Source: an uncultured Nitrospiraceae bacterium
GTDB taxonomy: Bacteria > Nitrospirota > Thermodesulfovibrionia > Thermodesulfovibrionales > Dissulfurispiraceae
Assembly (NCBI GenBank): GCA_903822005.1
Contig: CAIJNL010000018.1
Location: forward strand, 62,001-126,000
Direction: 5' to 3'
Length of the DNA stretch: 64,000 nucleotides
Numbering within the stretch: position 1 is the stretch's first letter; each line of letters begins with the position of its first letter. The position numbers and the translations under genes were made by a program. Below are positions 51,145 through 59,182 of the stretch, one piece after another. A model generated the notes under the pieces. That model was not told the origin of the DNA. It made no database searches and saw nothing but the letters and a program-made list of their open reading frames with translations.

Positions 51145-51936
51145 TCAGCAAGCATGCAATAATTTCCCCAAATGGATCCTGGTTGTATATTTAAGGGTAA
51201 CAGTCCCATTGATCTGGTTCGCATCAAATATCCTTGTTGCTTCTTTCATTATCTCATCGTGTCCCGGCTGTCCCTCTTTCGGCACATAGGACGAGGAAAG
51301 CAGCCGGCCCTTGAGAGATTCGAGAGTAAATATCTGCTGATTCGGAAGCTCAAGCAGTTCATAATTAGCTGACTTATAGAAAGCCTCAATCAGCCCGGGG
51401 TTAACCATTTTGACGCGATTCCTGAGATAATCGGACGCATATGTCTGGAGAAGGTTATTATAATCGTGCTCGAAGCCGTTGCCAGTCACCATCCTCTCAT
51501 TCCAGATTAATGCCACCCATTTCTCACCAGTCACTATCCTCTTAAATTCAAGCCTGGTCTTATCCTGGTCGAACCAGTGAAATGCCTGAGCAGCAATAAC
51601 CAGGTTTACGGAACCGGACGGCAGGTTAGTCTCTTCCGCGGAACCATTGATGCTTATGAAATGGGGATGATATGACAGATCATCTTCGGCAGTTTTTCGC
51701 ATTGCTTCGTTCGGTTCAACCGCATAAACCCTGCTGAAATGGTCGAGAAGCATTGCTGTAAAGATCCCTGTACCTGATCCAATGTCAGCAATACTGGCAT
51801 CGGCATTCAAGCCGCATTTGGTCATTAGCAGCCCGATAATCGCTTCGGGATAAGACGGCCTGTATTTACGGTAGTCATCAGCGCGGTCCGAAAACCGCAC
51901 CTTGCCGGTCTCCCGGTAAGCTTTTCCTGTAAGCAT
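51145..51936 (-). CDS. Class I SAM-dependent methyltransferase
   Basis: A 263-residue enzyme of the Methyltransf_11 type. The SAM-binding motif I is ASIADIGSGTGIFTAMLLD, with the acidic residue of motif II in VYAVEPNEAMRK and VNLVIAAQAFHWFD as motif IV. The N-terminal FSDRADDYRKYRPSYP is typical of the YcgJ/Tam-like group. Substrate unknown. It starts 6 nt after the TatD/radical SAM gene, same operon. Confidence 0.88.
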   Translation of the reverse strand: MLTGKAYRETGKVRFSDRADDYRKYRPSYPEAIIGLLMTKCGLNADASIADIGSGTGIFTAMLLDHFSRVYAVEPNEAMRKTAEDDLSYHPHFISINGSAEETNLPSGSVNLVIAAQAFHWFDQDKTRLEFKRIVTGEKWVALIWNERMVTGNGFEHDYNNLLQTYASDYLRNRVKMVNPGLIEAFYKSANYELLELPNQQIFTLESLKGRLLSSSYVPKEGQPGHDEIMKEATRIFDANQINGTVTLKYTTRIHLGKLLHAC

Positions 51937-51942
51937 TTTTAT

Positions 51943-53346
51943 TTACCCCACTATGTCCAGTTTACGCACCCTCAGGCCAACGCCGAGGCCTTCACAGAGC
52001 TGTTCGCATTTACCGACGTCCACACCTTCCATCTCTACTATGGTCGCTTTCACGTCAGGTATAAAATGCTTTGCTTTACGCAGGAAATCGAGCACTGCTG
52101 CAAAAGCGCCCTCAAAGGAGGGGCGGCAGATCTTTTTGTAGGTCTCCTCATCCTGGGCGTCCAGGCTTACTGATATGGCATCAACGAGGCCTTTCAGTTC
52201 CGGCAGGACATTGCGCCCGTTTATAACGTTGGCATGACCGTTGGTATTGATCCTGACCTTTCCGCCGTGCTTTTTTACCCAGGCCGCGACAGACTTTACA
52301 ACATCAAACCTGAGGGTCGGCTCTCCATAACCGCAGAAGACAATCTCTTTGTATTTTGACGGATCACCGATGGCCTGCTTAAGTTCTTTTTCGGTCGGCT
52401 CGCTTCCGAGCCTGAGGTTATGCCCTTTGACGAAGTCCGACTGATATCTGATGCAAAAGGTGCATTTGTTAGTGCATCTGTTTGTTATGTTGAGGTAGAG
52501 GCTGTCGCGTATCTTGTAGGCTATCCTGGCTTCATCAGCCTCGCCTATGCCGAACAACCGCTTGGCGTTCAGGGAGGTGATCCGGTCAATGTCATCCAGG
52601 GATATGCCGCGCAATCCGGCAATAAACCTGGCGGTCTCTATAACATATGACGGCTCATTTCTCTTTCCGCGAAATGGTTCGGGAGCAAGATAGGGCGCAT
52701 CGGTCTCTACCAGCAGCCGTTCGTCCGGCACGTGGCGCGCAACTTTTTTAAGTACCGCCGTATTTTTAAATGTGACCGGTCCTGCTATCGAGATATGGAA
52801 CCCGAGTTCGAGCGTCTTTTCGGCCATCTCCACGTCTCCGGAAAAGCAATGCATAACTCCTTTGCGCACGCCTGACTGCCTGAGTATTTCCAGAGTATCT
52901 GCTTCGGCCTCCCTGCTATGCACGATTACCGGCAGGTCGATATCTTTTGCAAGAAGCAGCTGTTTCTCAAATACTTCTCTCTGCTTTTCCCTGGGCGAAT
53001 GGTCGTAGTGGTAATCGAGGCCTATTTCTCCAAGGGCGACGACTTTGGGAGCAGAAATGCAGTCATCAGCGTCCCTGTGCGGCCGCAAGCCCCGGCCATC
53101 GGAGATCCAGGTCCTTAACCGAGAGTAAACATCATCCGAAAAGTCTTTAGCATCATGCGGGTGAATGCCGACAGCAGCATACACAAAGTCATGCTTTGCG
53201 GATAGGGAGACAGCACCCTCGCAGCCGCCAATATCCGAGCCTATAGTGACGATGGCTTCTACGCCGCTCTCCTTTGCGCGCCTGATCACCGCATCGAGGT
53301 CGGCCCCGAAATCTTCCATCTCCAAATGGCAGTGTGTATCTATCAT
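51943..53346 (-). CDS. TatD-family hydrolase fused to a radical SAM domain
   Basis: A 467-residue two-domain protein. Residues 1-255 are a TatD metal-dependent deoxyribonuclease: MIDTHCHLE (HxH), ALGEIGLDYHYDHSP (Glu), VIVHSREA, MHCFSGD and LVETDAPYLAPEPFRGKRNE. Residues 275-467 form a radical SAM domain with CTNKCTFC (CX3CX2C), FCGYGEPTLR and the INTNGHA strand. Separately encoded 'TatD-linked radical SAM' proteins exist; here they are one chain. Substrate unknown. The radical SAM domain is about 190 residues, shorter than a full barrel. Confidence 0.92.
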   Translation of the reverse strand: MIDTHCHLEMEDFGADLDAVIRRAKESGVEAIVTIGSDIGGCEGAVSLSAKHDFVYAAVGIHPHDAKDFSDDVYSRLRTWISDGRGLRPHRDADDCISAPKVVALGEIGLDYHYDHSPREKQREVFEKQLLLAKDIDLPVIVHSREAEADTLEILRQSGVRKGVMHCFSGDVEMAEKTLELGFHISIAGPVTFKNTAVLKKVARHVPDERLLVETDAPYLAPEPFRGKRNEPSYVIETARFIAGLRGISLDDIDRITSLNAKRLFGIGEADEARIAYKIRDSLYLNITNRCTNKCTFCIRYQSDFVKGHNLRLGSEPTEKELKQAIGDPSKYKEIVFCGYGEPTLRFDVVKSVAAWVKKHGGKVRINTNGHANVINGRNVLPELKGLVDAISVSLDAQDEETYKKICRPSFEGAFAAVLDFLRKAKHFIPDVKATIVEMEGVDVGKCEQLCEGLGVGLRVRKLDIVG

Positions 53347-53422
53347 TAGTCCACCTTCATCTATTTTACTTCTTTTAATCAGGTACTTTCAAAAAAGATC
53401 GATTTTGCCTTACAATCTATAT

Positions 53423-55162
53423 GTGGACAAGACATTGCTAGGACAATTGCTCCTCAAAGCAAGGGTGATCAGCGAGAAGCAGCTCGAGGAGGCGCTCAAA
53501 CTTCAGCAGGTGGAGGGGCGCAGGCTTGGATCGGCGCTGATTAAGCTCGAAGCAGTGAGCGAGGAGAACATCATCACCTTCCTGAGCAGGCAGTACCATG
53601 TGCCGCCTATAAACCTTACGGACTTTAAATTCGATCCGTCTCTGATCAGGTATATTTCGTATGATATAGCAAGGCGTTATCATGTGATACCCCTGATGCT
53701 TGCCGGCGGAAACCTGCGGATAGCGGTGGCCGACCCCTCCAACCACATGGCCATCGAGGACATTAAATTCATCAGCGGCATGAATGTCTCGGTTTATGTT
53801 GCGGTGGAGTCCATGATAATGGATGCCATTGAGCGCTATTATCCGAACAGCGAAAAGATGAAGAAGCCTGCAGAAACTCCAAATAACAGGAAGTCTTCGC
53901 AGGTCCCTGCCGAAGAGGTCGGCCGCAGTCTCGACAGGGCTCTCGAAGAACTGACCGTTTCAATTGCAACTGAACGCCCGGGCAATAAAGAGCTGGATCA
54001 GCCTATAGAAAAGATGCTTAACGGGCTGTTTGTGAATGCCATAAAATACAGGGCAACCGATGTGCATATCGAGCCGGGCGAAGAGCAGCTGGGAGTCCGT
54101 TTCCGTATAGACGGGGTGCTCAAGCCCATCCTCAAGCTTCCCGCGCCGATGAAGAATGTGCTGGCCTCAAGGGTAAAGCACCTGTTTAAACTCGACGCGG
54201 AAGAGACTCAGCTGCCCCAGACAGGCAGGATTAAACTCAAGTTCGGGGCCAACAAGGAGATCGACTGCCGGGCTTCGACATTCCCGACGCTGTTTGGCGA
54301 GAAGATCGTCCTTAAGGTCATTGACAGGGCCAACATCACGTTCGATATCGAAAAGCTGGGGTTTGATATGAAGCAGCTGCTCAATTTCAGTAATGCAATA
54401 AAAAGGTCCCAGGGTATTGTGCTCGTGGCCGGCCCGGTCGACAGCGGCAAGACGACTACGATTTACTCGGCCCTGATACACCTTAACAAACCGGGGATAA
54501 ACATAATGACGGTTGAAGACCCGATAGAATTTAATCTGTTCGGCACCAACCAGGGCCAGATCAGGCCTGACATTGGCCTTACCTACGCCGCCGCACTCGA
54601 ATCCCTGCTGAGCCAGGACCCTGACATAATTGCGGTAGGGGAGTTAAAGGACCGGGCCACGGCTGAACTGGCGGTCAAGGCCGCCCTTACCGGCCATCTT
54701 ATAATCAGTACCGTACCCGCAAGCGATGCTGCCGGAATACTGACGCGGCTGGCAAATATGGGTATAGAACCTTATGCGGTGTCCTCTACTGTCACAGCAT
54801 GCATATCGCAGCGACTGGTGAGAAAGATATGCGAGCATTGCAAAATTGCACAGTCATTTGACGAAACAACGCTCCTGAAGATCGGGTTCCCTTCCGACCT
54901 GATCGGCACGTTTACATGTTACAGCGGAGCGGGTTGTGAACATTGCAACAATACAGGCTATTCCGGCAGGACCGCTATCTTCGAGGTGCTGCCTGTGAAT
55001 GCCGATATACAGGAATTGATAATGCGCAATGTATCTCCCGTGGAGATCAGGTACAAGGCCGTGATGCTGGGGATCACCACCCTGCGTCAGAGCGGTATTC
55101 AGAAGATACTCGACGGCATTACATCCGTCGATGAGGTCTTAAGGGTCACATTTGAGGATTGA
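53423..55162 (+). CDS. PilB/GspE-like secretion ATPase with altered motifs
   Basis: A 579-residue hexameric-type ATPase. N-terminal MshEN/T2SSE_N domain (about 1-150, LGQLLLKARVISEKQLEEAL), linker, then ATPase with DVHIEPGEEQLGVRFRID, Walker A GPVDSGKTTT, VEDPIEFN, Walker B DPDIIAVGELKD, and a Cys4 zinc site (CEHCK, CEHCN). Two deviations: Walker A has VD instead of the usual TG, and the His box (normally HTN) reads TVPASDA. The open frame runs further upstream, but GTG 53423 starts the recognizable domain. It is immediately upstream of a PilT-like gene. Confidence 0.88.
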   Translation: MDKTLLGQLLLKARVISEKQLEEALKLQQVEGRRLGSALIKLEAVSEENIITFLSRQYHVPPINLTDFKFDPSLIRYISYDIARRYHVIPLMLAGGNLRIAVADPSNHMAIEDIKFISGMNVSVYVAVESMIMDAIERYYPNSEKMKKPAETPNNRKSSQVPAEEVGRSLDRALEELTVSIATERPGNKELDQPIEKMLNGLFVNAIKYRATDVHIEPGEEQLGVRFRIDGVLKPILKLPAPMKNVLASRVKHLFKLDAEETQLPQTGRIKLKFGANKEIDCRASTFPTLFGEKIVLKVIDRANITFDIEKLGFDMKQLLNFSNAIKRSQGIVLVAGPVDSGKTTTIYSALIHLNKPGINIMTVEDPIEFNLFGTNQGQIRPDIGLTYAAALESLLSQDPDIIAVGELKDRATAELAVKAALTGHLIISTVPASDAAGILTRLANMGIEPYAVSSTVTACISQRLVRKICEHCKIAQSFDETTLLKIGFPSDLIGTFTCYSGAGCEHCNNTGYSGRTAIFEVLPVNADIQELIMRNVSPVEIRYKAVMLGITTLRQSGIQKILDGITSVDEVLRVTFED

Positions 55163-55167
55163 ACATA

Positions 55168-56268
55168 ATGCCTGAACTTAAAGAACTGCTTAAGCACATG
55201 AAAGAAAAGGGCGCCTCTGACCTGCATATTACCACGGGCGCCCGCCCAAGACTGAGGATAGCCGGCAATCTGGTCTCTGTAGAGGACTACCGGGAGCTTT
55301 CTCCTGAAGACACGAGGAAGCTTTGCTGCGGATTTATGACAGAAGCCCAGCTGAAAAAATTTGAAACTCTAAACGAGATAGATGTCTCGTTCGGTATCCA
55401 GGGCCTGAGCAGGTTCAGGGCCGATATTTTTCTGCAGAGGGGCGCTGTTGCGGGCACCTTCAGGGAGATACCGTTTGAGATCAAGGGTCTGAGAGAGCTT
55501 GGGATGCCCGAAATAATAGATGAAATACTGAAAAAAAAGCATGGCCTTATTCTTGTCACCGGTCCGGCAGGCAGCGGCAAGTCCACAACACTGGCCTCAA
55601 TGATCGAAAAGATCAATTCTGAGCGCGAGGCGCATGTAATCACCATAGAAGATCCCATCGAATTCCTCCACAGCCACAAGAAATGCATCATCAACCAGAG
55701 AGAGCTTGATTCAGACACCCCGTCTATCGCATCGGCTCTTAATTATGTGATGCGGCAGGACCCCGACATAGTCATGATAAGTACTCTCAGGGACCTGGCT
55801 GCAATAGAGGCCGCCCTTGCGATTGCGGAATCCGGCCATCTGGTGCTGGCAAGCATGCATACCAATTCCGCCCTGCAGACTATAGCACGCATTGTCGAAT
55901 TGTTCGCCCACCAGAATCACGACTACGCCCGCAGCGTGCTAGCTGAAAGCCTTGAAGGCATAATCTCTCAAAGGCTTGTCAAGAAGAGGGATGGCGGAGG
56001 AAGGGTCCTTGCATGCGAGGTACTAATCCCTACGACTTCCATAAGGACGCTGATAAGGGAAGGGAAGACCACCCAGATATACTCGATCATGCAGACCGCG
56101 CGCTCCGGCATGCTCACAATGAACCATTCTCTGACTGAGTTATGCAAGGCAGGGTGCATAAGTTACGATGATGCACTTGGCAATTCTACGGCCCCTGAAG
56201 AGATCATGGCAAAACTGCCCAGGACAAAAGACAAGGCATCTAAAAAAGAGGCATCTTCGGGAGACTAA
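55168..56268 (+). CDS. PilT/PilU-like retraction ATPase with changed Walker B
   Basis: A 366-residue ATPase. The N-terminal GASDLHITTGARPRLRIAG, Walker A GPAGSGKSTTLASM, Asp box IEDPIEFLH, and His box LASMHTNSA are standard. Walker B reads DPDIVMISTLRD where the family has (V)GE(M/I)RD, so the catalytic Glu is replaced by Thr. The frame opens with a TTG at 55159 overlapping the pilB stop, but ATG 55168 is the family start. Position after the PilB-like gene suggests both work on one pilus or DNA-uptake pseudopilus. Confidence 0.87.
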   Translation: MPELKELLKHMKEKGASDLHITTGARPRLRIAGNLVSVEDYRELSPEDTRKLCCGFMTEAQLKKFETLNEIDVSFGIQGLSRFRADIFLQRGAVAGTFREIPFEIKGLRELGMPEIIDEILKKKHGLILVTGPAGSGKSTTLASMIEKINSEREAHVITIEDPIEFLHSHKKCIINQRELDSDTPSIASALNYVMRQDPDIVMISTLRDLAAIEAALAIAESGHLVLASMHTNSALQTIARIVELFAHQNHDYARSVLAESLEGIISQRLVKKRDGGGRVLACEVLIPTTSIRTLIREGKTTQIYSIMQTARSGMLTMNHSLTELCKAGCISYDDALGNSTAPEEIMAKLPRTKDKASKKEASSGD

Positions 56269-56342
56269 AGCGCTAAAACCGGTTATGCCAAAGTATCAGC
56301 CCAGGCAGGCTTTGAATCAGGGGCACGATGCTATACAATGCC

Positions 56343-57101
56343 TTATGTAATCCGCTCTGGATGGGTATAGACATTGAACCTGTCGCCCCGTATGAAACCG
56401 ACTACCGTAACACCGCTTTTTTCGGCAATATCGACAGCAAGGCTTGTGGGCGAGGTCCTGCTTCCGACAACGGGTATGCCCCACCTGGCGCACTTGGATA
56501 CGATCTCGGACGACAGCCTGCCGCTTGCCAGCATCATCTTGCCGCTGAAGGGTATCTCTTCGAGGATGGCGTAGCCGATTACCTTGTCCACCGCATTGTG
56601 CCGGCCTATGTCTTCTGCAAGACACAAGATTGATTTGCCGTCACTCAACCCGGCGCTGTGAATGCAGCCCGTCAGTTGATGAAGATCGGACATTTTCTGG
56701 AAGTCGCTGAAAATCTCTTTCAGCTTCCGTGAGCTGATCCTGAACGGATCGTCTATTTTCTGCAGGCTTGCCCTCTTTGGAAAGGTTATACCGCCAATGC
56801 AGCCCGATGTTATCACGGCGTCATCTATCGATATATCGCCGTCAACAGGCACATCGACACTAACATCTTCTCCGTAAATTATCGACATTTTCTCACCACA
56901 CCATTTCCCTTTGACTATGTTCTCGCTCATGAGCATGCCGACAACAAGCTCCCTTATCATAAGTGGTGTGCAATACATGCTCAATATCTCTTTGCCGTTC
57001 ACAAGAATGCGCAATCGCTGTTCGATAGCTATGCTGTCTTCTACCTCTTCGAACGCGTCACCCGAATTTTTGACGATGGTTCTTTTGATATAACTATTCA
57101 T
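56343..57101 (-). CDS. fdhD: Formate dehydrogenase accessory sulfurtransferase FdhD
   Basis: Delivers sulfur to the molybdopterin cofactor of formate dehydrogenase. It has 252 residues: SGCIGGITFP near residue 100 (one active-site Cys visible; the second Cys of the E. coli CxxC is Gly here), HQLTGCIHSAG, EDIGRHNAVDKVIGYA, ASGRLSSEIVSKC and SRTSPTSLAVDIAEKSG. A TTG at 57137 opens the frame, but ATG 57101 is preferred. No fdh structural gene is in the window. Confidence 0.93.
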   Translation of the reverse strand: MNSYIKRTIVKNSGDAFEEVEDSIAIEQRLRILVNGKEILSMYCTPLMIRELVVGMLMSENIVKGKWCGEKMSIIYGEDVSVDVPVDGDISIDDAVITSGCIGGITFPKRASLQKIDDPFRISSRKLKEIFSDFQKMSDLHQLTGCIHSAGLSDGKSILCLAEDIGRHNAVDKVIGYAILEEIPFSGKMMLASGRLSSEIVSKCARWGIPVVGSRTSPTSLAVDIAEKSGVTVVGFIRGDRFNVYTHPERIT

Positions 57102-57312
57102 ACTGTTTAAATTATCACAAATTCGCAAGGGAAACAAATAATTGATACATCGGAAGCGCCTATTTGGGCATTTGCGAGTACCTTTGGAAAAGTTGTCTCT
57201 TGCCGGGTGTATTAAAAGTTGGGGTGTGGTATATTACCCAATACAGCTTAAAGTGTCGGGCGCCTGACGGCCGCTGACCCAGATCCGTCTAATCTTATAT
57301 GAGGTGAAGATA

Positions 57313-57792
57313 ATGGAAAAAAGATATTGCTGCACAGCTGATTATGGCCGCATTTTGATTGTTTTGCGGGCCGGAGCTTCTGTCCTTGTTCTGGCATTGC
57401 TTATGTTAACCGGATGCTCATCCGCGGGCCCCAAGCAAACAGTTGAGAAAGACATGTCTTTCTCCCGCATGTATTATGAGCCGTTTAAGGGCCGCGTCAA
57501 CCAGAGTCTATTGTCAGAACTTAAAATTGCTGAATCGGATCTTCCTTATAAGGACTGTGATTTTTCGGCTGACACTATTACTGTTACGGGGAACGTTCCC
57601 CCAGGGATCACTTCGCTCCCCGGAAAGCGCCTGAGACCTGACCTGCTGGCCACTTATTTTGAAGGCAAGCCGACTCAGACAGGTGAATTTGTTGTGCAGG
57701 TGAATTTCAACAAGATCAGCTGCAACTGGAAATACGATACCAGGATCTATGGGGACCGGACAGTTACAGTAAAGTTTCGCATCGATAAGTAA
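57313..57792 (+). CDS. Putative lipoprotein of unknown function
   Basis: A 159-residue protein with a lipobox (LLMLTGCSS) about 35 residues in, after a positively charged start and hydrophobic stretch. The mature part is about 120 residues with two Cys, one in SDLPYKDCDF and one in KISCNWKYD. No family is recognized. GTG 57304 lies in the ribosome site GAGGTGA; ATG 57313 is the start. It is isolated between fdhD and dinB. Confidence 0.75.
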   Translation: MEKRYCCTADYGRILIVLRAGASVLVLALLMLTGCSSAGPKQTVEKDMSFSRMYYEPFKGRVNQSLLSELKIAESDLPYKDCDFSADTITVTGNVPPGITSLPGKRLRPDLLATYFEGKPTQTGEFVVQVNFNKISCNWKYDTRIYGDRTVTVKFRIDK

Positions 57793-57832
57793 GATTGTAG
57801 CAGAGGAACAAAACTGCAGACTGCGCGCTAGT

Positions 57833-58876
57833 TCAACCGGCGCAGTCTGCCTTCTCCAGATTGCCTGCTCTCACTCCGATAAGCCTGACCTTTTTGCCCT
57901 TAAGCTCAACTCTGCCCAGGCAGTCGAAGGCAGCTTTCCTGATCTCTTCCAGCACATCGGTCGCATGTTCAAGTGTTTTGGCCCTGGTGACTGTCTTGAA
58001 ATCGCTGAACCTGATCTTGATCGTCACTGTTTTCCCTTTATAGCCAGACCTTTTCAGGTCTTTAGAGACTTCACGCGACAGGTCGGCGAGGTGCTTTGCA
58101 ATCTGCTGCCAGTTATCGATGTCGGTCTGAAAGGTGGTCTCCCTGCTTGATGATTTAGGTTCCCAGTGGGTCACCAGTTCGCTGTCATCGATCCCGCGTG
58201 AGGCGCTGTGCAGAAAGCTGCCATATGCGGTCCCGAATTCCTCGACAAGGGCCTCTATCGGTTGGGCAGCCAAGTCTCCGATAGTGTTAATCTGCAGCAC
58301 CTTCAGATGGGCCTCGGTCTTTGGCCCCACGCCCCAGAGCTTTCTAACGGTAAGCGGCCATATGCAGTCAGCGATATCTTTTTCGTCTATAAGAGTGAGT
58401 CCGTCCGGCTTCTTCATGTCGGACGCGATCTTTGCGAGCAGCTTGTTTTGGGCTATACCGATGGAGCAGGTCAGTCCGGTCGCTGCATGGACCTTCTTTT
58501 TGATCTCCGAGGCGATCTCTTCGGATGTCCCCTTGACATCAGAGATATCAAGAAAGGCCTCGTCAATGCCGACATCTTCGAGTATAGGAGTGATTCCCCT
58601 GAGAGCGTCCTTGATGATACCGGAGATTCGGGAATATTCCTCGTAATCAACTGGTAGAAAGACCGCATTCGGGCAGAGTTTGTATGCCGTGCAAAGAGGC
58701 ATGGCGGAATGGATACCGAATTTTCTGGCCTCGTATGAGGCCGTCGAAACGACCCCGCGCTTTGATGGATCGCCAGAGCCGCCTATCACAACAGGTTTGC
58801 CGATTATATCAGGACGTCTCTTCTGCTCAACAGCCGCAAAAAAGGCGTCCATGTCCATGTGCAGTATGCGTTTCAC
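57833..58876 (-). CDS. dinB: DNA polymerase IV
   Basis: Y-family translesion polymerase, 347 residues. Catalytic acids are in LHMDMDAFFAAVE and EDVGIDEAFLDIS; GVVSTASYEARKFGIHSAMP and SIGIAQNKLLAKIASDMKKP are family signatures; a little-finger domain occupies the last 110 residues. The frame stays open upstream to 59050, adding 58 residues that do not look like polymerase; GTG 58876 gives the usual N-terminus. The two last residues (AG) do not form a beta-clamp box that I can see. Confidence 0.92.
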   Translation of the reverse strand: MKRILHMDMDAFFAAVEQKRRPDIIGKPVVIGGSGDPSKRGVVSTASYEARKFGIHSAMPLCTAYKLCPNAVFLPVDYEEYSRISGIIKDALRGITPILEDVGIDEAFLDISDVKGTSEEIASEIKKKVHAATGLTCSIGIAQNKLLAKIASDMKKPDGLTLIDEKDIADCIWPLTVRKLWGVGPKTEAHLKVLQINTIGDLAAQPIEALVEEFGTAYGSFLHSASRGIDDSELVTHWEPKSSSRETTFQTDIDNWQQIAKHLADLSREVSKDLKRSGYKGKTVTIKIRFSDFKTVTRAKTLEHATDVLEEIRKAAFDCLGRVELKGKKVRLIGVRAGNLEKADCAG

Positions 58877-59056
58877 TATGATGTCTATTTTACTCCGGGG
58901 GTAATATTGGGACAAGTCGAAACCCGGCTGCGCCCCCATAGCATGACAGATCAATAACCGGACTTTTCGTTTCCATACGTCATCCACATGAATGCCGGTC
59001 CATGCAATACCATCTTTTAGCTGCATACTTTGGACATGCTGCCTTGACATAAGTAT

Positions 59057-59110
59057 ATGATTGGTGATATTATTTACGTATCAAAACTGCTGTACCCGGA
59101 TGAAAGCTAA
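59057..59110 (+). CDS. Possible leader peptide upstream of the DEAD-box gene
   Basis: A 17-codon frame (MIGDIIYVSKLLYPDES) ends 14 nt before a terminator-like hairpin in the helicase leader. Its ribosome site is poor, so it may be chance. If translated, ribosome position could affect folding of the hairpin. Confidence 0.25.
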   Translation: MIGDIIYVSKLLYPDES

Positions 59111-59124
59111 ATAAACAATATAGT

Positions 59125-59154
59125 AAGCCCCGGAACACAACCGGGGTTTTTTTT
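59125..59154 (+). promoter_or_regulatory. Terminator-like hairpin in the leader of the DEAD-box helicase gene
   Basis: CCCCGG/CCGGGG with a 7-nt loop, extended by a G-U and two A-U pairs, is followed by eight T. No plus-strand gene ends before it, since dinB runs the other way, so it most likely sits in the 5' leader of the helicase gene starting 29 nt downstream. It is a candidate transcription attenuator. Confidence 0.6.
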
Positions 59155-59182
59155 CGTTCGCATACAGACAAAAAAGGAGTTT

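Noticed and set aside
53165-53422. Upstream extension of the PilB-like frame
   Set aside because: These codons overlap the start of the TatD gene on the other strand and encode no ATPase-type sequence; the domain starts at GTG 53423.
58877-59050. 58-codon N-terminal extension of dinB
   Set aside because: It has no similarity to Y-family polymerases and runs into the region facing the helicase leader; GTG 58876 gives the standard N-terminus.
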